From NCBI GenBank assembly GCA_022495005.1, contig JAGYXB010001570.1:1-64000 (forward strand): a DNA stretch of 64,000 nt, given 5' to 3'. Below the pieces are notes generated by a model, which was given only the letters and a program-made list of their open reading frames with translations, was not told the origin of the DNA and ran no database searches. Of the stretch, positions 43,890 through 55,431 are shown one piece after another (positions within the stretch are counted from its first letter, which is position 1; each line of letters starts with the position of its first letter). A program made the translations under genes and the position numbers. Source of the DNA: Rhyacophila brunnea (taxonomy: Eukaryota > Arthropoda > Insecta > Trichoptera > Rhyacophilidae).

Positions 43890-45480
43890 CACTGATGATC
43901 CCACAAGCGAGTCAGAAAGTACCGCAAGAAAAATGAAGATGTTATTTTCCCTACATAAAAATCTGACCCGTGCATATATGACTGCAAAGTTTTCATCTCA
44001 AAAAAATCTCGCAGAAAAGAACTGAAGATGCTGTACCCATCCAAACATACTAAGAGCCCGATGCAGAATCATACTTAGACACTTACGTCCTTTAGATTCG
44101 CGCCTAACTTTACGGGTCCGATTTCGACGACTTAAGTTCAGTGAGGAAAACATATATAATGCTTTTTAGAACGCCCGAGTGGAAGAGAGAAAGAACAAGT
44201 AACATTTCTTTTATTTTGTTAACTGTCAATTCATGGTGGAACTGCATTGTATTGTTATTATAATTTAATAAAACGCAATTTTTTTTAGTACTTATTCCAC
44301 TTTTAATAAATATATAAGGACCGGTTTTGTTCGCCTCAGAGGGACGAAACCGGTCCTAATATATTTATTAAAAGTGGAATAAGTACTAAAAAAATGCGTT
44401 TTATTAAAATAACAAAACAAGTAATATGTTTTTCTTGTTAGAACGTCTGCTTAACGTCAACGGCTCTGGATCGCGCTCTAAGATTACAACTTCTTGTTTA
44501 TAGTAACTATTTTTATAAACTTGGCATTATAAAACATAGTCAGAAAGAATATTTATGTTTTATGGTTCCATGACAAAACATAACATAACAAAACAGAAAA
44601 TGACAAAACAAAACATGACAATACAGAACAGTGACAAAACAGAACAACGATAAATATAACTATGACCTTTCAGGAAAAAAATTTAATGTTGATAGATTTT
44701 TAATAATACAGATTTTCAATATGCCATAATAAATCAAATTATATACCTAATTTCTGCATTCCTAATCGCTAGAAAGCCTCAAATAAACGGGATTCAACTT
44801 GGTGTTGCCGGGAAGCTTATGATATCTCATCCTAATCAATATAATATTTTCTAAGTGATTGAGTGACTAGTTACAACGAAATAATGACCTAACCTAACCT
44901 AATTTAAATAGATTCCACAAAAATGAATGTTTCATTCTTCCTCTGGCTGTTCTGTTTTGTCATGTTCAATTTTTTCGGTTACCATGTTTTATATTCGTTT
45001 GGCAGATTGTTGCTTTTAAATTCACTCAATAACCTAACGCCATACTATTAAAAGTTGAAATATTAATGTAGCAGTAAAATATCATTTACTTTTCGGCAAG
45101 GGCGGCAAATCGTGGAGAATCATTTGGTATAATATATAGAAATAGGCACCTAAGCTAAGCAATAACGAAAATATCTTTCCACTTAAAAATCAGCTCAGTG
45201 GTTGGCAACAAAATGTATTAATTAACATAACATAAAAACAGTTGTCAGGTGTATCTTTTAAGGACCTCAACTCTGGTGATTTGTGTAAGTGTCTAACTTA
45301 GTTATATTATATTTATGCGCTTTTTATATCTAAATTTAATTTTTAGTGTTATTATTTTGTTAGTAATCTATACATTATACATACAACACATTTTTTAGAT
45401 ATTGGAGTCATGAAAGTATGGTAAAAAATACTGCATAAAAATGGGGCGGCATTTTGTCTAGGGACGTCAGTGGGCACATC
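43890..45480 (+). repeat. Gene F 3' flank with blocks shared by other copies
   Basis: GAGTCAGAAAGTACCGC, GAACTGAAGATGCTGT, and CGCGCCTAACTTTA match the - strand at 20440-20700 and 23480-23600. GGTAAAAAATACTGCATAAA with GGCGGCATTTTGTC (45420) recurs at 47830 and, inverted, at 20300. It marks duplicated 3' regions of the ZF family. No ORF. Confidence 0.55.
44252..44416. repeat. Fold-back repeat, copy 2
   Basis: Nearly perfect arms of about 75 bases (AATAAAACGCAATTTTTTTT, GGACCGGTTTTGT and complements) around a short loop with GCCTCAGAGGG. Same family as 19531-19750. Confidence 0.85.
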
Positions 45481-46730
45481 CTACCAGATGTTTTACATGC
45501 AGATGTTTTGAAGTACATATTATACACATATAATTATATATAGTGTATAACTTGAAATGAATCTTATTTATATCGAATGTCATTACAGTAGGTAACTATG
45601 GTCACAGCATTGTAGTTTGATTTGAAATACCTTTAAAAAAAGTGCGCTGCACCAGAAAAAAATGATGATAGTGGTTTAAATGAAAAACCGCAGAAGAGAT
45701 TAAGAAATTGTATTCTGATATGCTACATTTTGATGCAGAGTTTTGAATGTGAGTGTCCTACGAAAATGAACCACACATTATAGATGTGCAATAGTGTGTG
45801 TTGCAACCTTCAATTACACTTATATTGAATGAGCGTCAGCGAAAAAGCGAGAGTAGTCAGAACGAAGGACAAGCGTATTCTCGACGAGTGTTTAAGTTTA
45901 TCCCATATTCTTCCATACTCATGATCGGTGGCCACTTACTCCACACCAGTTAGGTGTTTCAGTTTCCACCATTTGAGTTATCTGTCATAAACATAACCAT
46001 AAAATAAATTTTAATAATACCTAGATGGTATCGTTTAACAAATTCACATTTTTTTTATTTTGTTAACTGTCAATTCATGGTGGAAGAAGAGTCCTCAGAA
46101 GGACAATGTTCCTCTGAGGCGGACGAAACCGGTCCTAATCTATTTATTGAAAGTGGAATAAGTACTACAAAAAAAAAATGCGTTTTATTAAATTAAAACA
46201 ATAAAATTCACATTTTATAAAAATAAAAAAGTTGTAGGTTTATCTCTGACTTAAATAATATATAATATAAGTAGGCAATTAATATTATTATTTCAAATGT
46301 TTTTAGATAGGTACGTATTGATTAATCAAAACACAAAGTGAATCCTTGATTTTTTCTCATGAATTCTCAGAAAAATATATTTTGTAGTGTATAATATATA
46401 TGTATAGTATAATATGTTCAATCGTATGATCAATATAATATAGATTGTAAGATTCTCAAATCTTGTGTCTTATTTGTGAAATAAAACAAATAGTTTTTTG
46501 TCCCATATATTTCGACACATTTCAGTTCCCATTAATTCTGTGTTCCCTGATTAGCCCTTATCGACTTATAAAGTTGGCTAGGTATTTCATCGGCTTTGAT
46601 AAGGTATAACATATTGTGAAGCTTGGGAGGTCATAATATGACATATCGACCACTCCACGCATTAGCTGGTGAAAAGAGGGGCCGGACTGTTTTTTAGATC
46701 TAATTCGATAATACTGATACAACTACGAGG
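45481..46730. other. Gene-poor stretch
   Basis: No coding region. It contains the half fold-back at 46075-46205 (GGCGGACGAAACCGGTCC, TATTGAAAGTGGAATAAG), preceded by GTTAACTGTCAATTCATGG as at 44218 and 19500. Confidence 0.5.
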
Positions 46731-46734
46731 AAAT

Positions 46735-47140
46735 TTAATATTGGAATTTCGGAGCACTTGGCAACCCATAGTCGGCTCGCACATCGGAACTCGTCTCGCC
46801 TAAAAACGTGTCGAATACGTCGATGTGACGACATCGTTGTTTAACGAAACAACATAACACGCGTTGCCAAACGGAGCTTCCCAGATTGATCGAATGCAAC
46901 TGTTTCGTCGGAAAAAAACATCTGGCTGTTGCATTCGACATGTTGCATCCTTCTCGGGCTACGAGTCGGAGGGTCGAAGTCACACAGAAACACCGAATTT
47001 ATCATTCCTATACCGGTTCGCCGATGACCGCATTGAAATATCAATACGTTTCGAAGGCTATGCGCGACTGTCGCTAGATAGATGTGCGAGGTTGTGTCAT
47101 GCAACACTGGACGCCCGTTCTCGGAAGTTTTGATTTCTGG
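46735..47140 (-). pseudogene. Possible mariner/IS630-type transposase scrap
   Basis: A GC-richer island. One frame reads SQMFFSDETVAFDQSGKLRL, resembling the FSDE..F..SG segment around the second catalytic acid of mariner/IS630-type transposases. Downstream readings shift frame. Only about 50 residues are suggestive, so the identification is weak. Confidence 0.35.
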
Positions 47141-47945
47141 CGGTCATGCATACGAGGCGAGTTGTGATGTGCGAGCTGGCTAAGACTTGGAAAGTAGGAA
47201 ATAATGTTGACGTATACATTATTTGCGAACCATCATTATTAAATACATTTGACATTGAAAAGGGTGCAAAAATTATTTTTCAGTCATATCGGTGATAATA
47301 AATATTTCTACCAAGAAATATTTGAAATATTAAATATATACCTACGCTGTTACCTGTAAATGTATTACGAAAAATAATCCGCGTTGTCAATTGACAGCAT
47401 GTCACCGAGAGAAGAGCAGTAAAGACAATATACACCTAACCAACCTAATCTGCCAGACTTACCGGTCCGGGAGGGGTACCAGATCCTACATCAGACCCCC
47501 CGCCTCCTTCGGATATGACAGTTTGAGCATGCACACTAAGCGGGTTATTCGAATTTCATTTTGGGTGACCCAGCAAAATGCTGGATACTTCAAACACTAA
47601 AATTAGATGTTTAAAAAATCATCTGCATCGCCAGTAAACGTAAGTGCATGTTTTTTTTAATTTTTCACGTGTAGTTAGGTAGGTAGGTCTTCATAATTAT
47701 TGTATTCGCAATATTGACCATTGAAGTAGAGACGGCATTTTAATTAGATTTAGTGGTAGTGATATATTTTGTTAGTAATGTATACAACACCGTTCTCAGA
47801 TACCTACCTATATATTATTGAAGTCATGAAAAGATGGTAAAAAATACTGTACAAAGAATGGAGCAGCATTTTGTCAAGGTATGTCACTGAAATCAACACC
47901 CTTGTTGGACTCTGAACAATACTAACAACTGCTAACATATTAAAT
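47141..47945. other. Gene-poor stretch
   Basis: Only a repeat block near 47790-47885, similar to 45380-45480, is recognised. The frame at 47391-47600 has no family features. Confidence 0.4.
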
Positions 47946-48185
47946 GCGCCCTCGATGGCTGAGTGGTAATGACATGTAGCCGCTTAGTAAATCGAGGGTC
48001 TCGAGTTCAAATCCCGGGTCTGGGAAATTTAACATAAGTATTGTTTTTCAAGGTGTGTTTGAATCTAGAGCATGTACCTAAAAGATTGAGCAAGTGGTTA
48101 ACATCTGTTTCTCATAAAAAAAACAATGTCATGAAACCTCTTTGTGAGGCGGCCATGATCTACACCGGATTGTGGAGCCAAATAA
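47946..48185 (+). mobile_element. SINE with a different tRNA-like head
   Basis: The head reads GATGGCTGAGTGGTAATGAC and GTTCAAATCCC, unlike the GCGCGGCTTAAGC head of the copies at 4140 and 32568. The body (AAGTATTGTTTTTCAAG.TG, CCTAAAAGATTGAGCAAGTG) is the same family, while the 3' tail differs after that. Confidence 0.75.
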
Positions 48186-48399
48186 TAATATATTTAAACT
48201 TTTTTTTCAAGTATTATTTGATTATTATGTTAATTTATAGTGGATTGTAATAAAAGAATATTATTATATAGTAATAATTTTTATCATCCAAAACTGATAA
48301 TATAACAGGGCTGCCAACTACATTTTCAAAACAAAATATTTTTTTTTCTATATTGAATATACACATATAAAAACATCAGAAACAAAGCCGTCACCATGG

Positions 48400-48560
48400 A
48401 AGACCCTCCTTTTCCCCGCAGCGATGCTACAAAAGAGATCTACGCGCTGCTTGTCTCGCATGTCGCAAGACGAGCCGATGGAACTAGGTAGGTAGTACGA
48501 CCTTCTTCTTGCACTATGCCCCAACAGTGGGTAATCAATGACAGGGTGAAGTACGTAGAA
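48400..48560 (+). mobile_element. LINE 3' end fragment
   Basis: It shares CGCAGCGATGCTACAAAAG, CTATGCCCCAACAGTGGG and CAATGACAGGGTGAA with the better copy at 56215-56395. It is a short, decayed 3' end. Confidence 0.55.
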
Positions 48561-49094
48561 AACACCAATAATCAGTAAGTACACCAAATTATATTCTATC
48601 ATATGAGCACATCAAAAATAATAATATATTTAGGAATAACGCTCGTTTTATTATCAATTTTTTTTAAATAAAACAATAGAACATAAAACTAGAATAATCA
48701 TAATTTACGTATTTTTTTAAGTGGGTAATTATGAAAATATACATGCATGAACCGATAAATTGGTGTTGGTTAATTTCCAACTCCTATTAATTTTAAAATA
48801 ACTATTCAGGTTATATATACACAAATTTTTCAACACGTAGTTTTAATTTATTCCGGTAGGAAATTCCAATACAATATGTCGTCGGTCCCTATTAAAAAAA
48901 CGGATCTGCAAAATGCTACTTTTCGGTAGGAGCAATCAAAGATGTTTTTATCCATAAATCGTTTATTAATGAAACATTGTTACCAAATTTGGCAAAAACA
49001 CGAATTTTTAGGTGGTTCAAAGATACATGCTAAAATTTTTGAGAATTACTTATACAACTGACATTTTTAACTTGAATAAATTAAGCAATTTTGT

Positions 49095-49345
49095 CGGAAG
49101 TGTCAGTTATGACAAATTAATATGTCGAATGGTTGTCTGGACGCTGTTACCCTGAATCTGAGTGTTTTTCTGAGTGACTTTGAGCCCTTTTCCATAAATC
49201 TATGAGTAATGGTGACATTGAATTCCTTGGCTGCAAGCATATAAAGAGTAAATACGATGCGGTTTCTATTCTGACCACTATACCAACATCTTAATTCTTT
49301 TACACCGACAACTAAAGCGATTCTTTTATAAAATTGTACAGACAA
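49095..49345 (-). pseudogene. Scrap of a dispersed transposase-like protein
   Basis: It reads CWYSGQNRNRIVFTLYMLAA, then VTITHRFMEKG, before losing similarity. The GQN-R-N and EKG segments match the pattern in the remnant at 54600-55431. I know this pattern from repeated insect ORFs but cannot name the family with confidence. Confidence 0.4.
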
Positions 49346-49404
49346 CTTACTAGAAACTTCATTTGCTCCCCGTTTTGCAATTCCTTCGTGCCATCAGTTG
49401 TTTA

Positions 49405-49735
49405 TTCTCCCAAGGTGCAGAACCAACCTGCCACTGGTAATGCCAATTGGGAGGGCGATAACTATGTTCAACGAAATTGCTTCGGGTGTTGATATATTCC
49501 ACCTACGTAAGGATGAGTATAGGTGGACGTTATTTTATAATTTTTTAAAATAGGGTCTTTTTAACTCATCCGGTGTATTTCCATGTACCTATATAATTAA
49601 TATTTTTGTATGTACATATTTGTTTAATAACATATTATCTATCTCTTTTTTATGTCATGTTGTGAACGTCTTAAACTTATAATTTGTAATGTCCACAATA
49701 TGTAAAAATAAATAAATTGAAATAAATTGAAATAT
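49405..49735 (+). repeat. Dispersed repeat, copy 2, with retroposon-like tail
   Basis: The first 150 bases match 35510-35705 inverted. It continues to AAATAAATAAATTGAAATAA, a run of AAATTGAAAT units. It may be the 3' end of a LINE; no coding part remains. Confidence 0.5.
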
Positions 49736-52690
49736 ATATACAAAGTATTTTCATTGCCATATTATTCACAGTAACATTCAAAGTTGGTAATGTTTCACAA
49801 AGTTTCGAGCTTCGATATGAACATAGGTACAAGGTTTTTTTTACCACGTGTCATGTCACGTAGTCTAAAATGAGAAAGATGCGAGCAACTATAAAGCATA
49901 CATGACATTTATAAGGTGTTTAATAGGTATGTATCCTTTTAATGGATTTGCGCGAGAAGACATTGTTATGACATTGATAAGCAATAACGCAGGTGTGAAT
50001 CAATTTGAAGCTTTTTGGAGCATTTCCGCATTTAAAAACTGAATTAAAAATGCTGCAAATCAAAATACGTCAGAAATGTACTCATTTTTCCAAATAACTA
50101 CATAAGCATAATATATTGCAGTTAACCTTTCCCTTACCATGGTAAAAAAATTACGCCCGTTCCCATGCCGTCCACTCAGTGGCCCGATAGAAATTTGGCA
50201 TTTTAAGGCATTTTAAAAGCTAATTGATTGCTTCAAAAGGTAAAGTATGTTTTTAAATACTATTTAGTCATCGTTTAACATGTTATTCTGTGTATATCAC
50301 ATGCAATTATCTTATAATCGTGTATAATAATCGGACATCGATAAATGTACGTCATAACCAAACCACGGTGTGTCTCGATCTGTTTTAAATGGAACAACGA
50401 ACACACGCTGGCATTTCACGGAGAGTGGGGATGGCTAATTCATCCGAAGCGGACGAGGGTGTTGTAAGGTAGAATAACACGTGTGCAGGCGTTCGTTATT
50501 ACGTTCGCCACATAAAATAATAGATACCTAGCATATTATGAAATAATATTGGCTTCGATATATTTTAATGAACACATTAAGTTTTATTGCTTACATTTTG
50601 TCCAATATATAGTGGACAAAAACATATATCTAAATATATATCAAACTCAAAATTTTATGAAAACCTTTTTAGGGCTTCTGAAACTAGGCGCTTGAAGAGT
50701 TAAAAAATACCAACAACATGACGTGTAATAATAATATGTATTTTATATTCAACGAAAAGAAATAAGTATGAATGAAAAAGTGTGCACAAAATTGTCGGAT
50801 TGCCCAAAGCGTACCGAAACTACTTATTATGGTTTTATTTTGGCTGGGTTTATCTGATTATTTAAAACTATCCAATACCATGCTATGTAAATTATTGTAG
50901 TACTCGTTCAAGAAAAACAAATAGGTACGTATGACTCACAATGCACTATTTATGTCGGATCTTGACAGCCTACCTCCACACTTCACCACTAAGAAATAAT
51001 AGTATAATATTATGTATATACCTACATCAGATTGAGTATGATAATATTTATTTATATAATAATATTATTTGGTAAGTACTTATGAAATTAGAATGATTCA
51101 GTAATCTTAAAATGAATTTCTTGTACCTACCTACAATCCACCGATCTCATGGACAAATTATATTATATAGTTAATAATATATAATATTATAACACAATAT
51201 CATGTAAACACAACAGGTTCACTATGATTATTTATTTACATATTAGGTATGTAAGTAGGTACCTACTTTATAATTTTATTATTGGTACTTATAAAATTAA
51301 GAGATACAAATGTAAACAAAATAAAAGTAAATATTCATTGTACCTACTAAAAGATATTATACCGATTTTTCCGACGGGAAAGTTAGAACATAGGTAACTG
51401 CAAACACTATAAAATATTTTTTGCAACTGTGTGTCTACTTCATAAACAAAAGAAACTCCACGTGTACTACCTAGTTACACTTGAATTGCATTTGCTGACT
51501 CATTATTATTTTCGGATGAAAGCTATTATAAGTGATTTACGACGACAATACAATTTATTACGGTTCAACCATGGACCAACAAAATAATGTCTCATTTATA
51601 ATGTTTTATAATTAAAAAAAACTAATATAGGTAGGTATTAGTAATATCGTCAAAATAAGGATATTTTAGAATATCGTATTAACTACACCGCACCGCAATT
51701 TACAAAGCTACAGTTAACGATAATAAATAAATACAAATATATTATTATTGATGCCAGTCATTAGAACATACCTACATTTTCTGTAGCTATCTGATTTCAA
51801 TGCAGGGTATTTATTTAAACAGGTTTAATATTTGGGTTTGAATACAACATTTGAATGGGTAGGTACAACAATATTATGAAATTTATCGCATTGTATTATT
51901 TTCCTAAAATTCTAAAACAGAATGAAATAATATTACCCTTGCCAATATTTAACATATTGCATTGCCTAATATGATAATAGTATAAACATGTAGAACATGT
52001 GAATACGCCACGCCACATGCTGTGCTGTTTTTATTTAGCCCGCTCGAGAATTTTTTTCAATTGCTTATGTCCCACAAACTGATATAATCTTTACAAACCT
52101 TGTAGCAAGGGTCTGTATTCTAAGTCCGGGAAAAAAGGTTTTATGACTTGACTAGACAATGGTCAATAGCATTGGATCCTTTTCGTCAATTTTTTATGAA
52201 TAAACGCCACATGTAGCGAAGTTAACACAGTAAAATGAACACTAATAACATTGCGTTAAGGGTTGCTTTGGCGTTTATCGTCAGATGTATTTGGAAAATG
52301 TATACTTCAAGGTTCGATATATTATGGGAGGCTATAACTGATTGCATTATTCACAGAATGATGTTGAACAAAGACATACATTTCTATCTCTGACTAACAA
52401 ATGACATTTTAAAATAGTGTCTCATGTTTACATTACTATTATGCGCGTTTCTCTAACGTATATCTTTCTAGATAGCCCTATCACTGTCTTATCAAAATAT
52501 TTATTAAACTTTCGAAAAATGATAAATTTTACATATAAAGCATTCAATTCAACCACCTATATATTTTTCTTTTTATGCCTAAATATTTTATCTACAAATA
52601 GCTAAAAGTAGACGTTTATATACATAATACTAAGTGGGGTATCTATGATTTAAGGTCATTTCTAAACTGCGAGACCATCGTGGCAACGGA
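49736..52690. other. Long AT-rich intergenic stretch
   Basis: No gene was found. A block near 50870-50995 (GTACGTATGACTCACAA, CAGCCTACCTCCA, TTC.CCACT) resembles 11700-11830 in gene B intron 1. Short TACCTACC-type words are frequent. Nothing else is supported. Confidence 0.4.
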
Positions 52691-52782
52691 AGTGTTAAAA
52701 TGTCTTCACCAGTCTTCACTGTATGTGGTTTAAGAGTACTACTTTGCAAACATCTATATGAGCATACGGTACATTAATATGA
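52690..52782 (-). pseudogene. Dead finger after the gene G stop
   Basis: In frame after HTAK*, the reading continues SY*CTVCSYRCLQSSTLKPHT: a finger with one more stop and no second histidine. The array was once longer. Confidence 0.7.
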
Positions 52783-53646
52783 TTATTTAGCAGTATGAGT
52801 CACTTCATGTCTTTTAAGATTACTAAGTTGCGAGCATCTATATGGGCATACCTTGCATTTATGAGGTTTTTCACCAGTATGTATCATTTCATGGATTTTA
52901 AGACTACTCAGTTGCGAGCATCTATATGGGCATACCTTGCATTTATGAGGTTTTTCACCTGTGTGTGTCATTTCATGGTATTTAAGACTACTCAGTTGCG
53001 AGCATCTATGTAAGCATACTTTGCATTTATGAGGTTTTTCACCTGTGTGTGTCATTTCGTGTCTTTTAAGATTACCAAGTGTCGAACATCTATAAGGGCA
53101 TACCTTGCATTTTTGTGGTTTATCACTTGTGTGTGTTATTTCATGGATTCGAAGATTACTAAGTTGTGAGCATCTATAAGAGCATACCTTGCATTTATGA
53201 GGTTTTTTACCTGTGTGTGTCATTTCATGGATTTTAAGATTACCAAGTGTCGAACATCTATAAGGGCATACCTTGCATTTATGAGGATTTTTACCAGTAT
53301 GTGCCATTTTATGTGTTTTGAGATGATTTAGTTGCGAGAATATTTTTTTTTTACTTTTATTAGCAATAACGCCCGTGTGAACCATTTTGTGACTTTTTAG
53401 AGCACTTCTACATCCAAAAACTGCGTTACAAATGTTGCAAAGCAAATTACGTGAGAAATGTACCACTCTTCTCAGAATAAGCCGAACTTCCTTCGGAGTC
53501 TCTCGTTCTGAGATTTCTTTTTTAATGTTTCGTTCATCTATTGTCATTGCAGAATACTGTATCATTCTATCTTGGATTCTATCAGGCGAGGATTGTTGAC
53601 ACCTGTCTATATCGAGATGCTTTGTGAAAAAGCCATGAATAGAAAC
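52783..53646 (-). CDS. Gene G terminal exon: C2H2 array of CPYRC type
   Basis: The last exon of a predicted 384-residue protein. The TTTTTCTAG acceptor precedes VSIHGFFTKHLDIDR, in frame; MIQ at 53565 is internal. The leader is TIDERNIKKE, PKEVRLILRR, SRNLLCNIC with a canonical first finger. Finger 2 lost both cysteines (KSKKKIFSQLNHLKTH). Six near-identical fingers follow (HKCKVCPYRCS), in which the usual core phenylalanine is cysteine, with helices alternating STLGNLK and SQLSxLK. Such repetition suggests recognition of a repeated short DNA word, an inference. It ends HTAK*, before a dead finger. Likely a nuclear regulator. Confidence 0.88.
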   Translation of the reverse strand, partial: VSIHGFFTKHLDIDRCQQSSPDRIQDRMIQYSAMTIDERNIKKEISERETPKEVRLILRRVVHFSRNLLCNICNAVFGCRSALKSHKMVHTGVIANKSKKKIFSQLNHLKTHKMAHTGKNPHKCKVCPYRCSTLGNLKIHEMTHTGKKPHKCKVCSYRCSQLSNLRIHEITHTSDKPQKCKVCPYRCSTLGNLKRHEMTHTGEKPHKCKVCLHRCSQLSSLKYHEMTHTGEKPHKCKVCPYRCSQLSSLKIHEMIHTGEKPHKCKVCPYRCSQLSNLKRHEVTHTAK

Positions 53647-54599
53647 CTAGAAAAAACAAAAATAATTAGTAATAAAATAAGTCAATATTATTATAATTTA
53701 GATTTTAAGCCGTTCCATTTGAGTTTTTTTTTATTCTTTTGCTTTTTAGCATCTTCAGACATTATAAGTGTAGTGAGAATTTTATGACGTTAAGAAATGA
53801 TAATATTACCGGCATAGATATTAAATACAAACAATGTTACGGAACGATCCATAAAAAGTTTTTTAAAAATTCACCTACATGCAACATCAAAAATCAAAAC
53901 AGACAATGACACAATTGTGGTACTGCTTTTGGTAATATGTGTAAATCTATTATAATTTTGAATGCAAAATTTTATATTGATATGAATGAGATAGTTTCAC
54001 TTTACTGTGTTTATTTCTAATATTTCTAATATTTTTTGATAAAATAATATTTAAAGAACACCAAAATAACGTACATACTATGAGGAAGTTTTGCACTCCG
54101 TTCGATAAAAACATTATAACGTCGCCTTGTACGTGTTCCGTGCGCGGAACTTGTAACTCCATATTGACCAACTTTACAGAGGGAAGAAAAAACTGTTTTA
54201 AAATAAAACGGACAGGTTTAGGAATATTTTGAAAAAACATTACAAGTATTTTAATATAATAAATGCGTAAATCTGTATAATGTTATACCAAATATGTATT
54301 AATAAAGAAGATAGAGGAGTTACATGGTTTGCTTTTGTTTTTTTGAGATTGGAGCTGGGAGTTACAATGTTTGAATTAAAATAAACAGCACCAAGTTCGT
54401 TTACATTGTGTTGGTAAATTAAATAAAATTGTATAAATAGGGGAAATAAGCATTGTATAAATGAACGAAAATAGATTTACATAAATAAAGTGTATTTAAG
54501 TTAGCTTTCAAATGGAAGATTAGTATATTATATTAGTGATAATCGGCCTCCATACTTGCTTTCAACGGCTGAAGGTATTTGTACTTATTTAATTTTATT

Positions 54600-55431
54600 T
54601 TAAACCTTCTTGATATAGTTGAGGGAGGCTGTCAAAGAATTTCGGTTACATAATAGTGGGTAATTTAATTTATTCATCACTAAAACGCAGTTTGAAATTA
54701 ATATTTCCATTAATTCCATCCCATTATATTGCAGTACTCGAATATTAGTTACGAATGTGTCTTCTAGTTTTCCTCCTGGTCGTATGGATTTGTAAAATGA
54801 TGCTACTCGTATAAATAAATGTGACATGTTTGGCTTAGGTTTTTTCCTGGCTTCATTAAACGCAGTTACATAATTAGCATTTTTTTTTATTTTTTTATTT
54901 CTCAACCTCTTCAATTACTGAGCGCATCGATCAACCTCAATTTGAGTATGGTCCTTCTCCATTTTTTATTATACAGTGGTGATATTACGTAGCATTGCAA
55001 TATTTAATAAAGCATTAGCGAGTACTAAATATTTTTCTGGTTTGTAGCTCCATCACTATACAGAATAATGGTTTTATAGTCGTCAGAAAGAGGTAGAAAA
55101 GGAGGAATAAATTGACTTATTACACTAGAAAGCTAATTTGTAGTAAACCCACATTCGACTTCAATCCAAACACAGCAATGACCACCAATCGTTTTTGGTT
55201 GTAGAGAGTAAAATTATGAATGCCAAGTTTTGTTTTAAAATATGCGCTAGAAACATTAGATTTTGGATATAACAAAACACATTGTAAGTCCATTGTAAAC
55301 AAATATTTTTCAGTAATTTTGTCAGATTCCTTTTCACTTCTGCCGTATTTTCGCTTTTCTTGCTGAACAAGGTGTACAAGTCTATCTAAATTATTTGTTT
55401 TGTATGCCGTGCATACATCGCATTTATACAT
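54600..55431 (-). pseudogene. Decayed transposase-like gene of a dispersed insect family
   Basis: The N-terminal part (55431-55120) reads YKCDVCTAYKTNNL, FTMDLQCVLLYPKSN, and FKTKLGIHNFTLYN. Then, across stops and shifts, IILYSDGATNQKN and EKDHTQIEVDR (about 55050-54930). The C-terminal part (54914-54600) has RKKPKPNMSHL and FYKSIRPG. The order DLQ..., SDG...QN, GHTQ.E.D suggests an acid-triad enzyme of transposase type, but I cannot name it with certainty. A smaller scrap of the same kind is at 49095-49345. It lies in gene G intron 2, same strand, and is broken. Confidence 0.5.

Noticed and set aside
46864..47133. Overlapping + frames in the GC-rich island at 46.9 kb
   Set aside because: The - strand reading shows the only recognisable protein motif; the + frames are probably its shadow.
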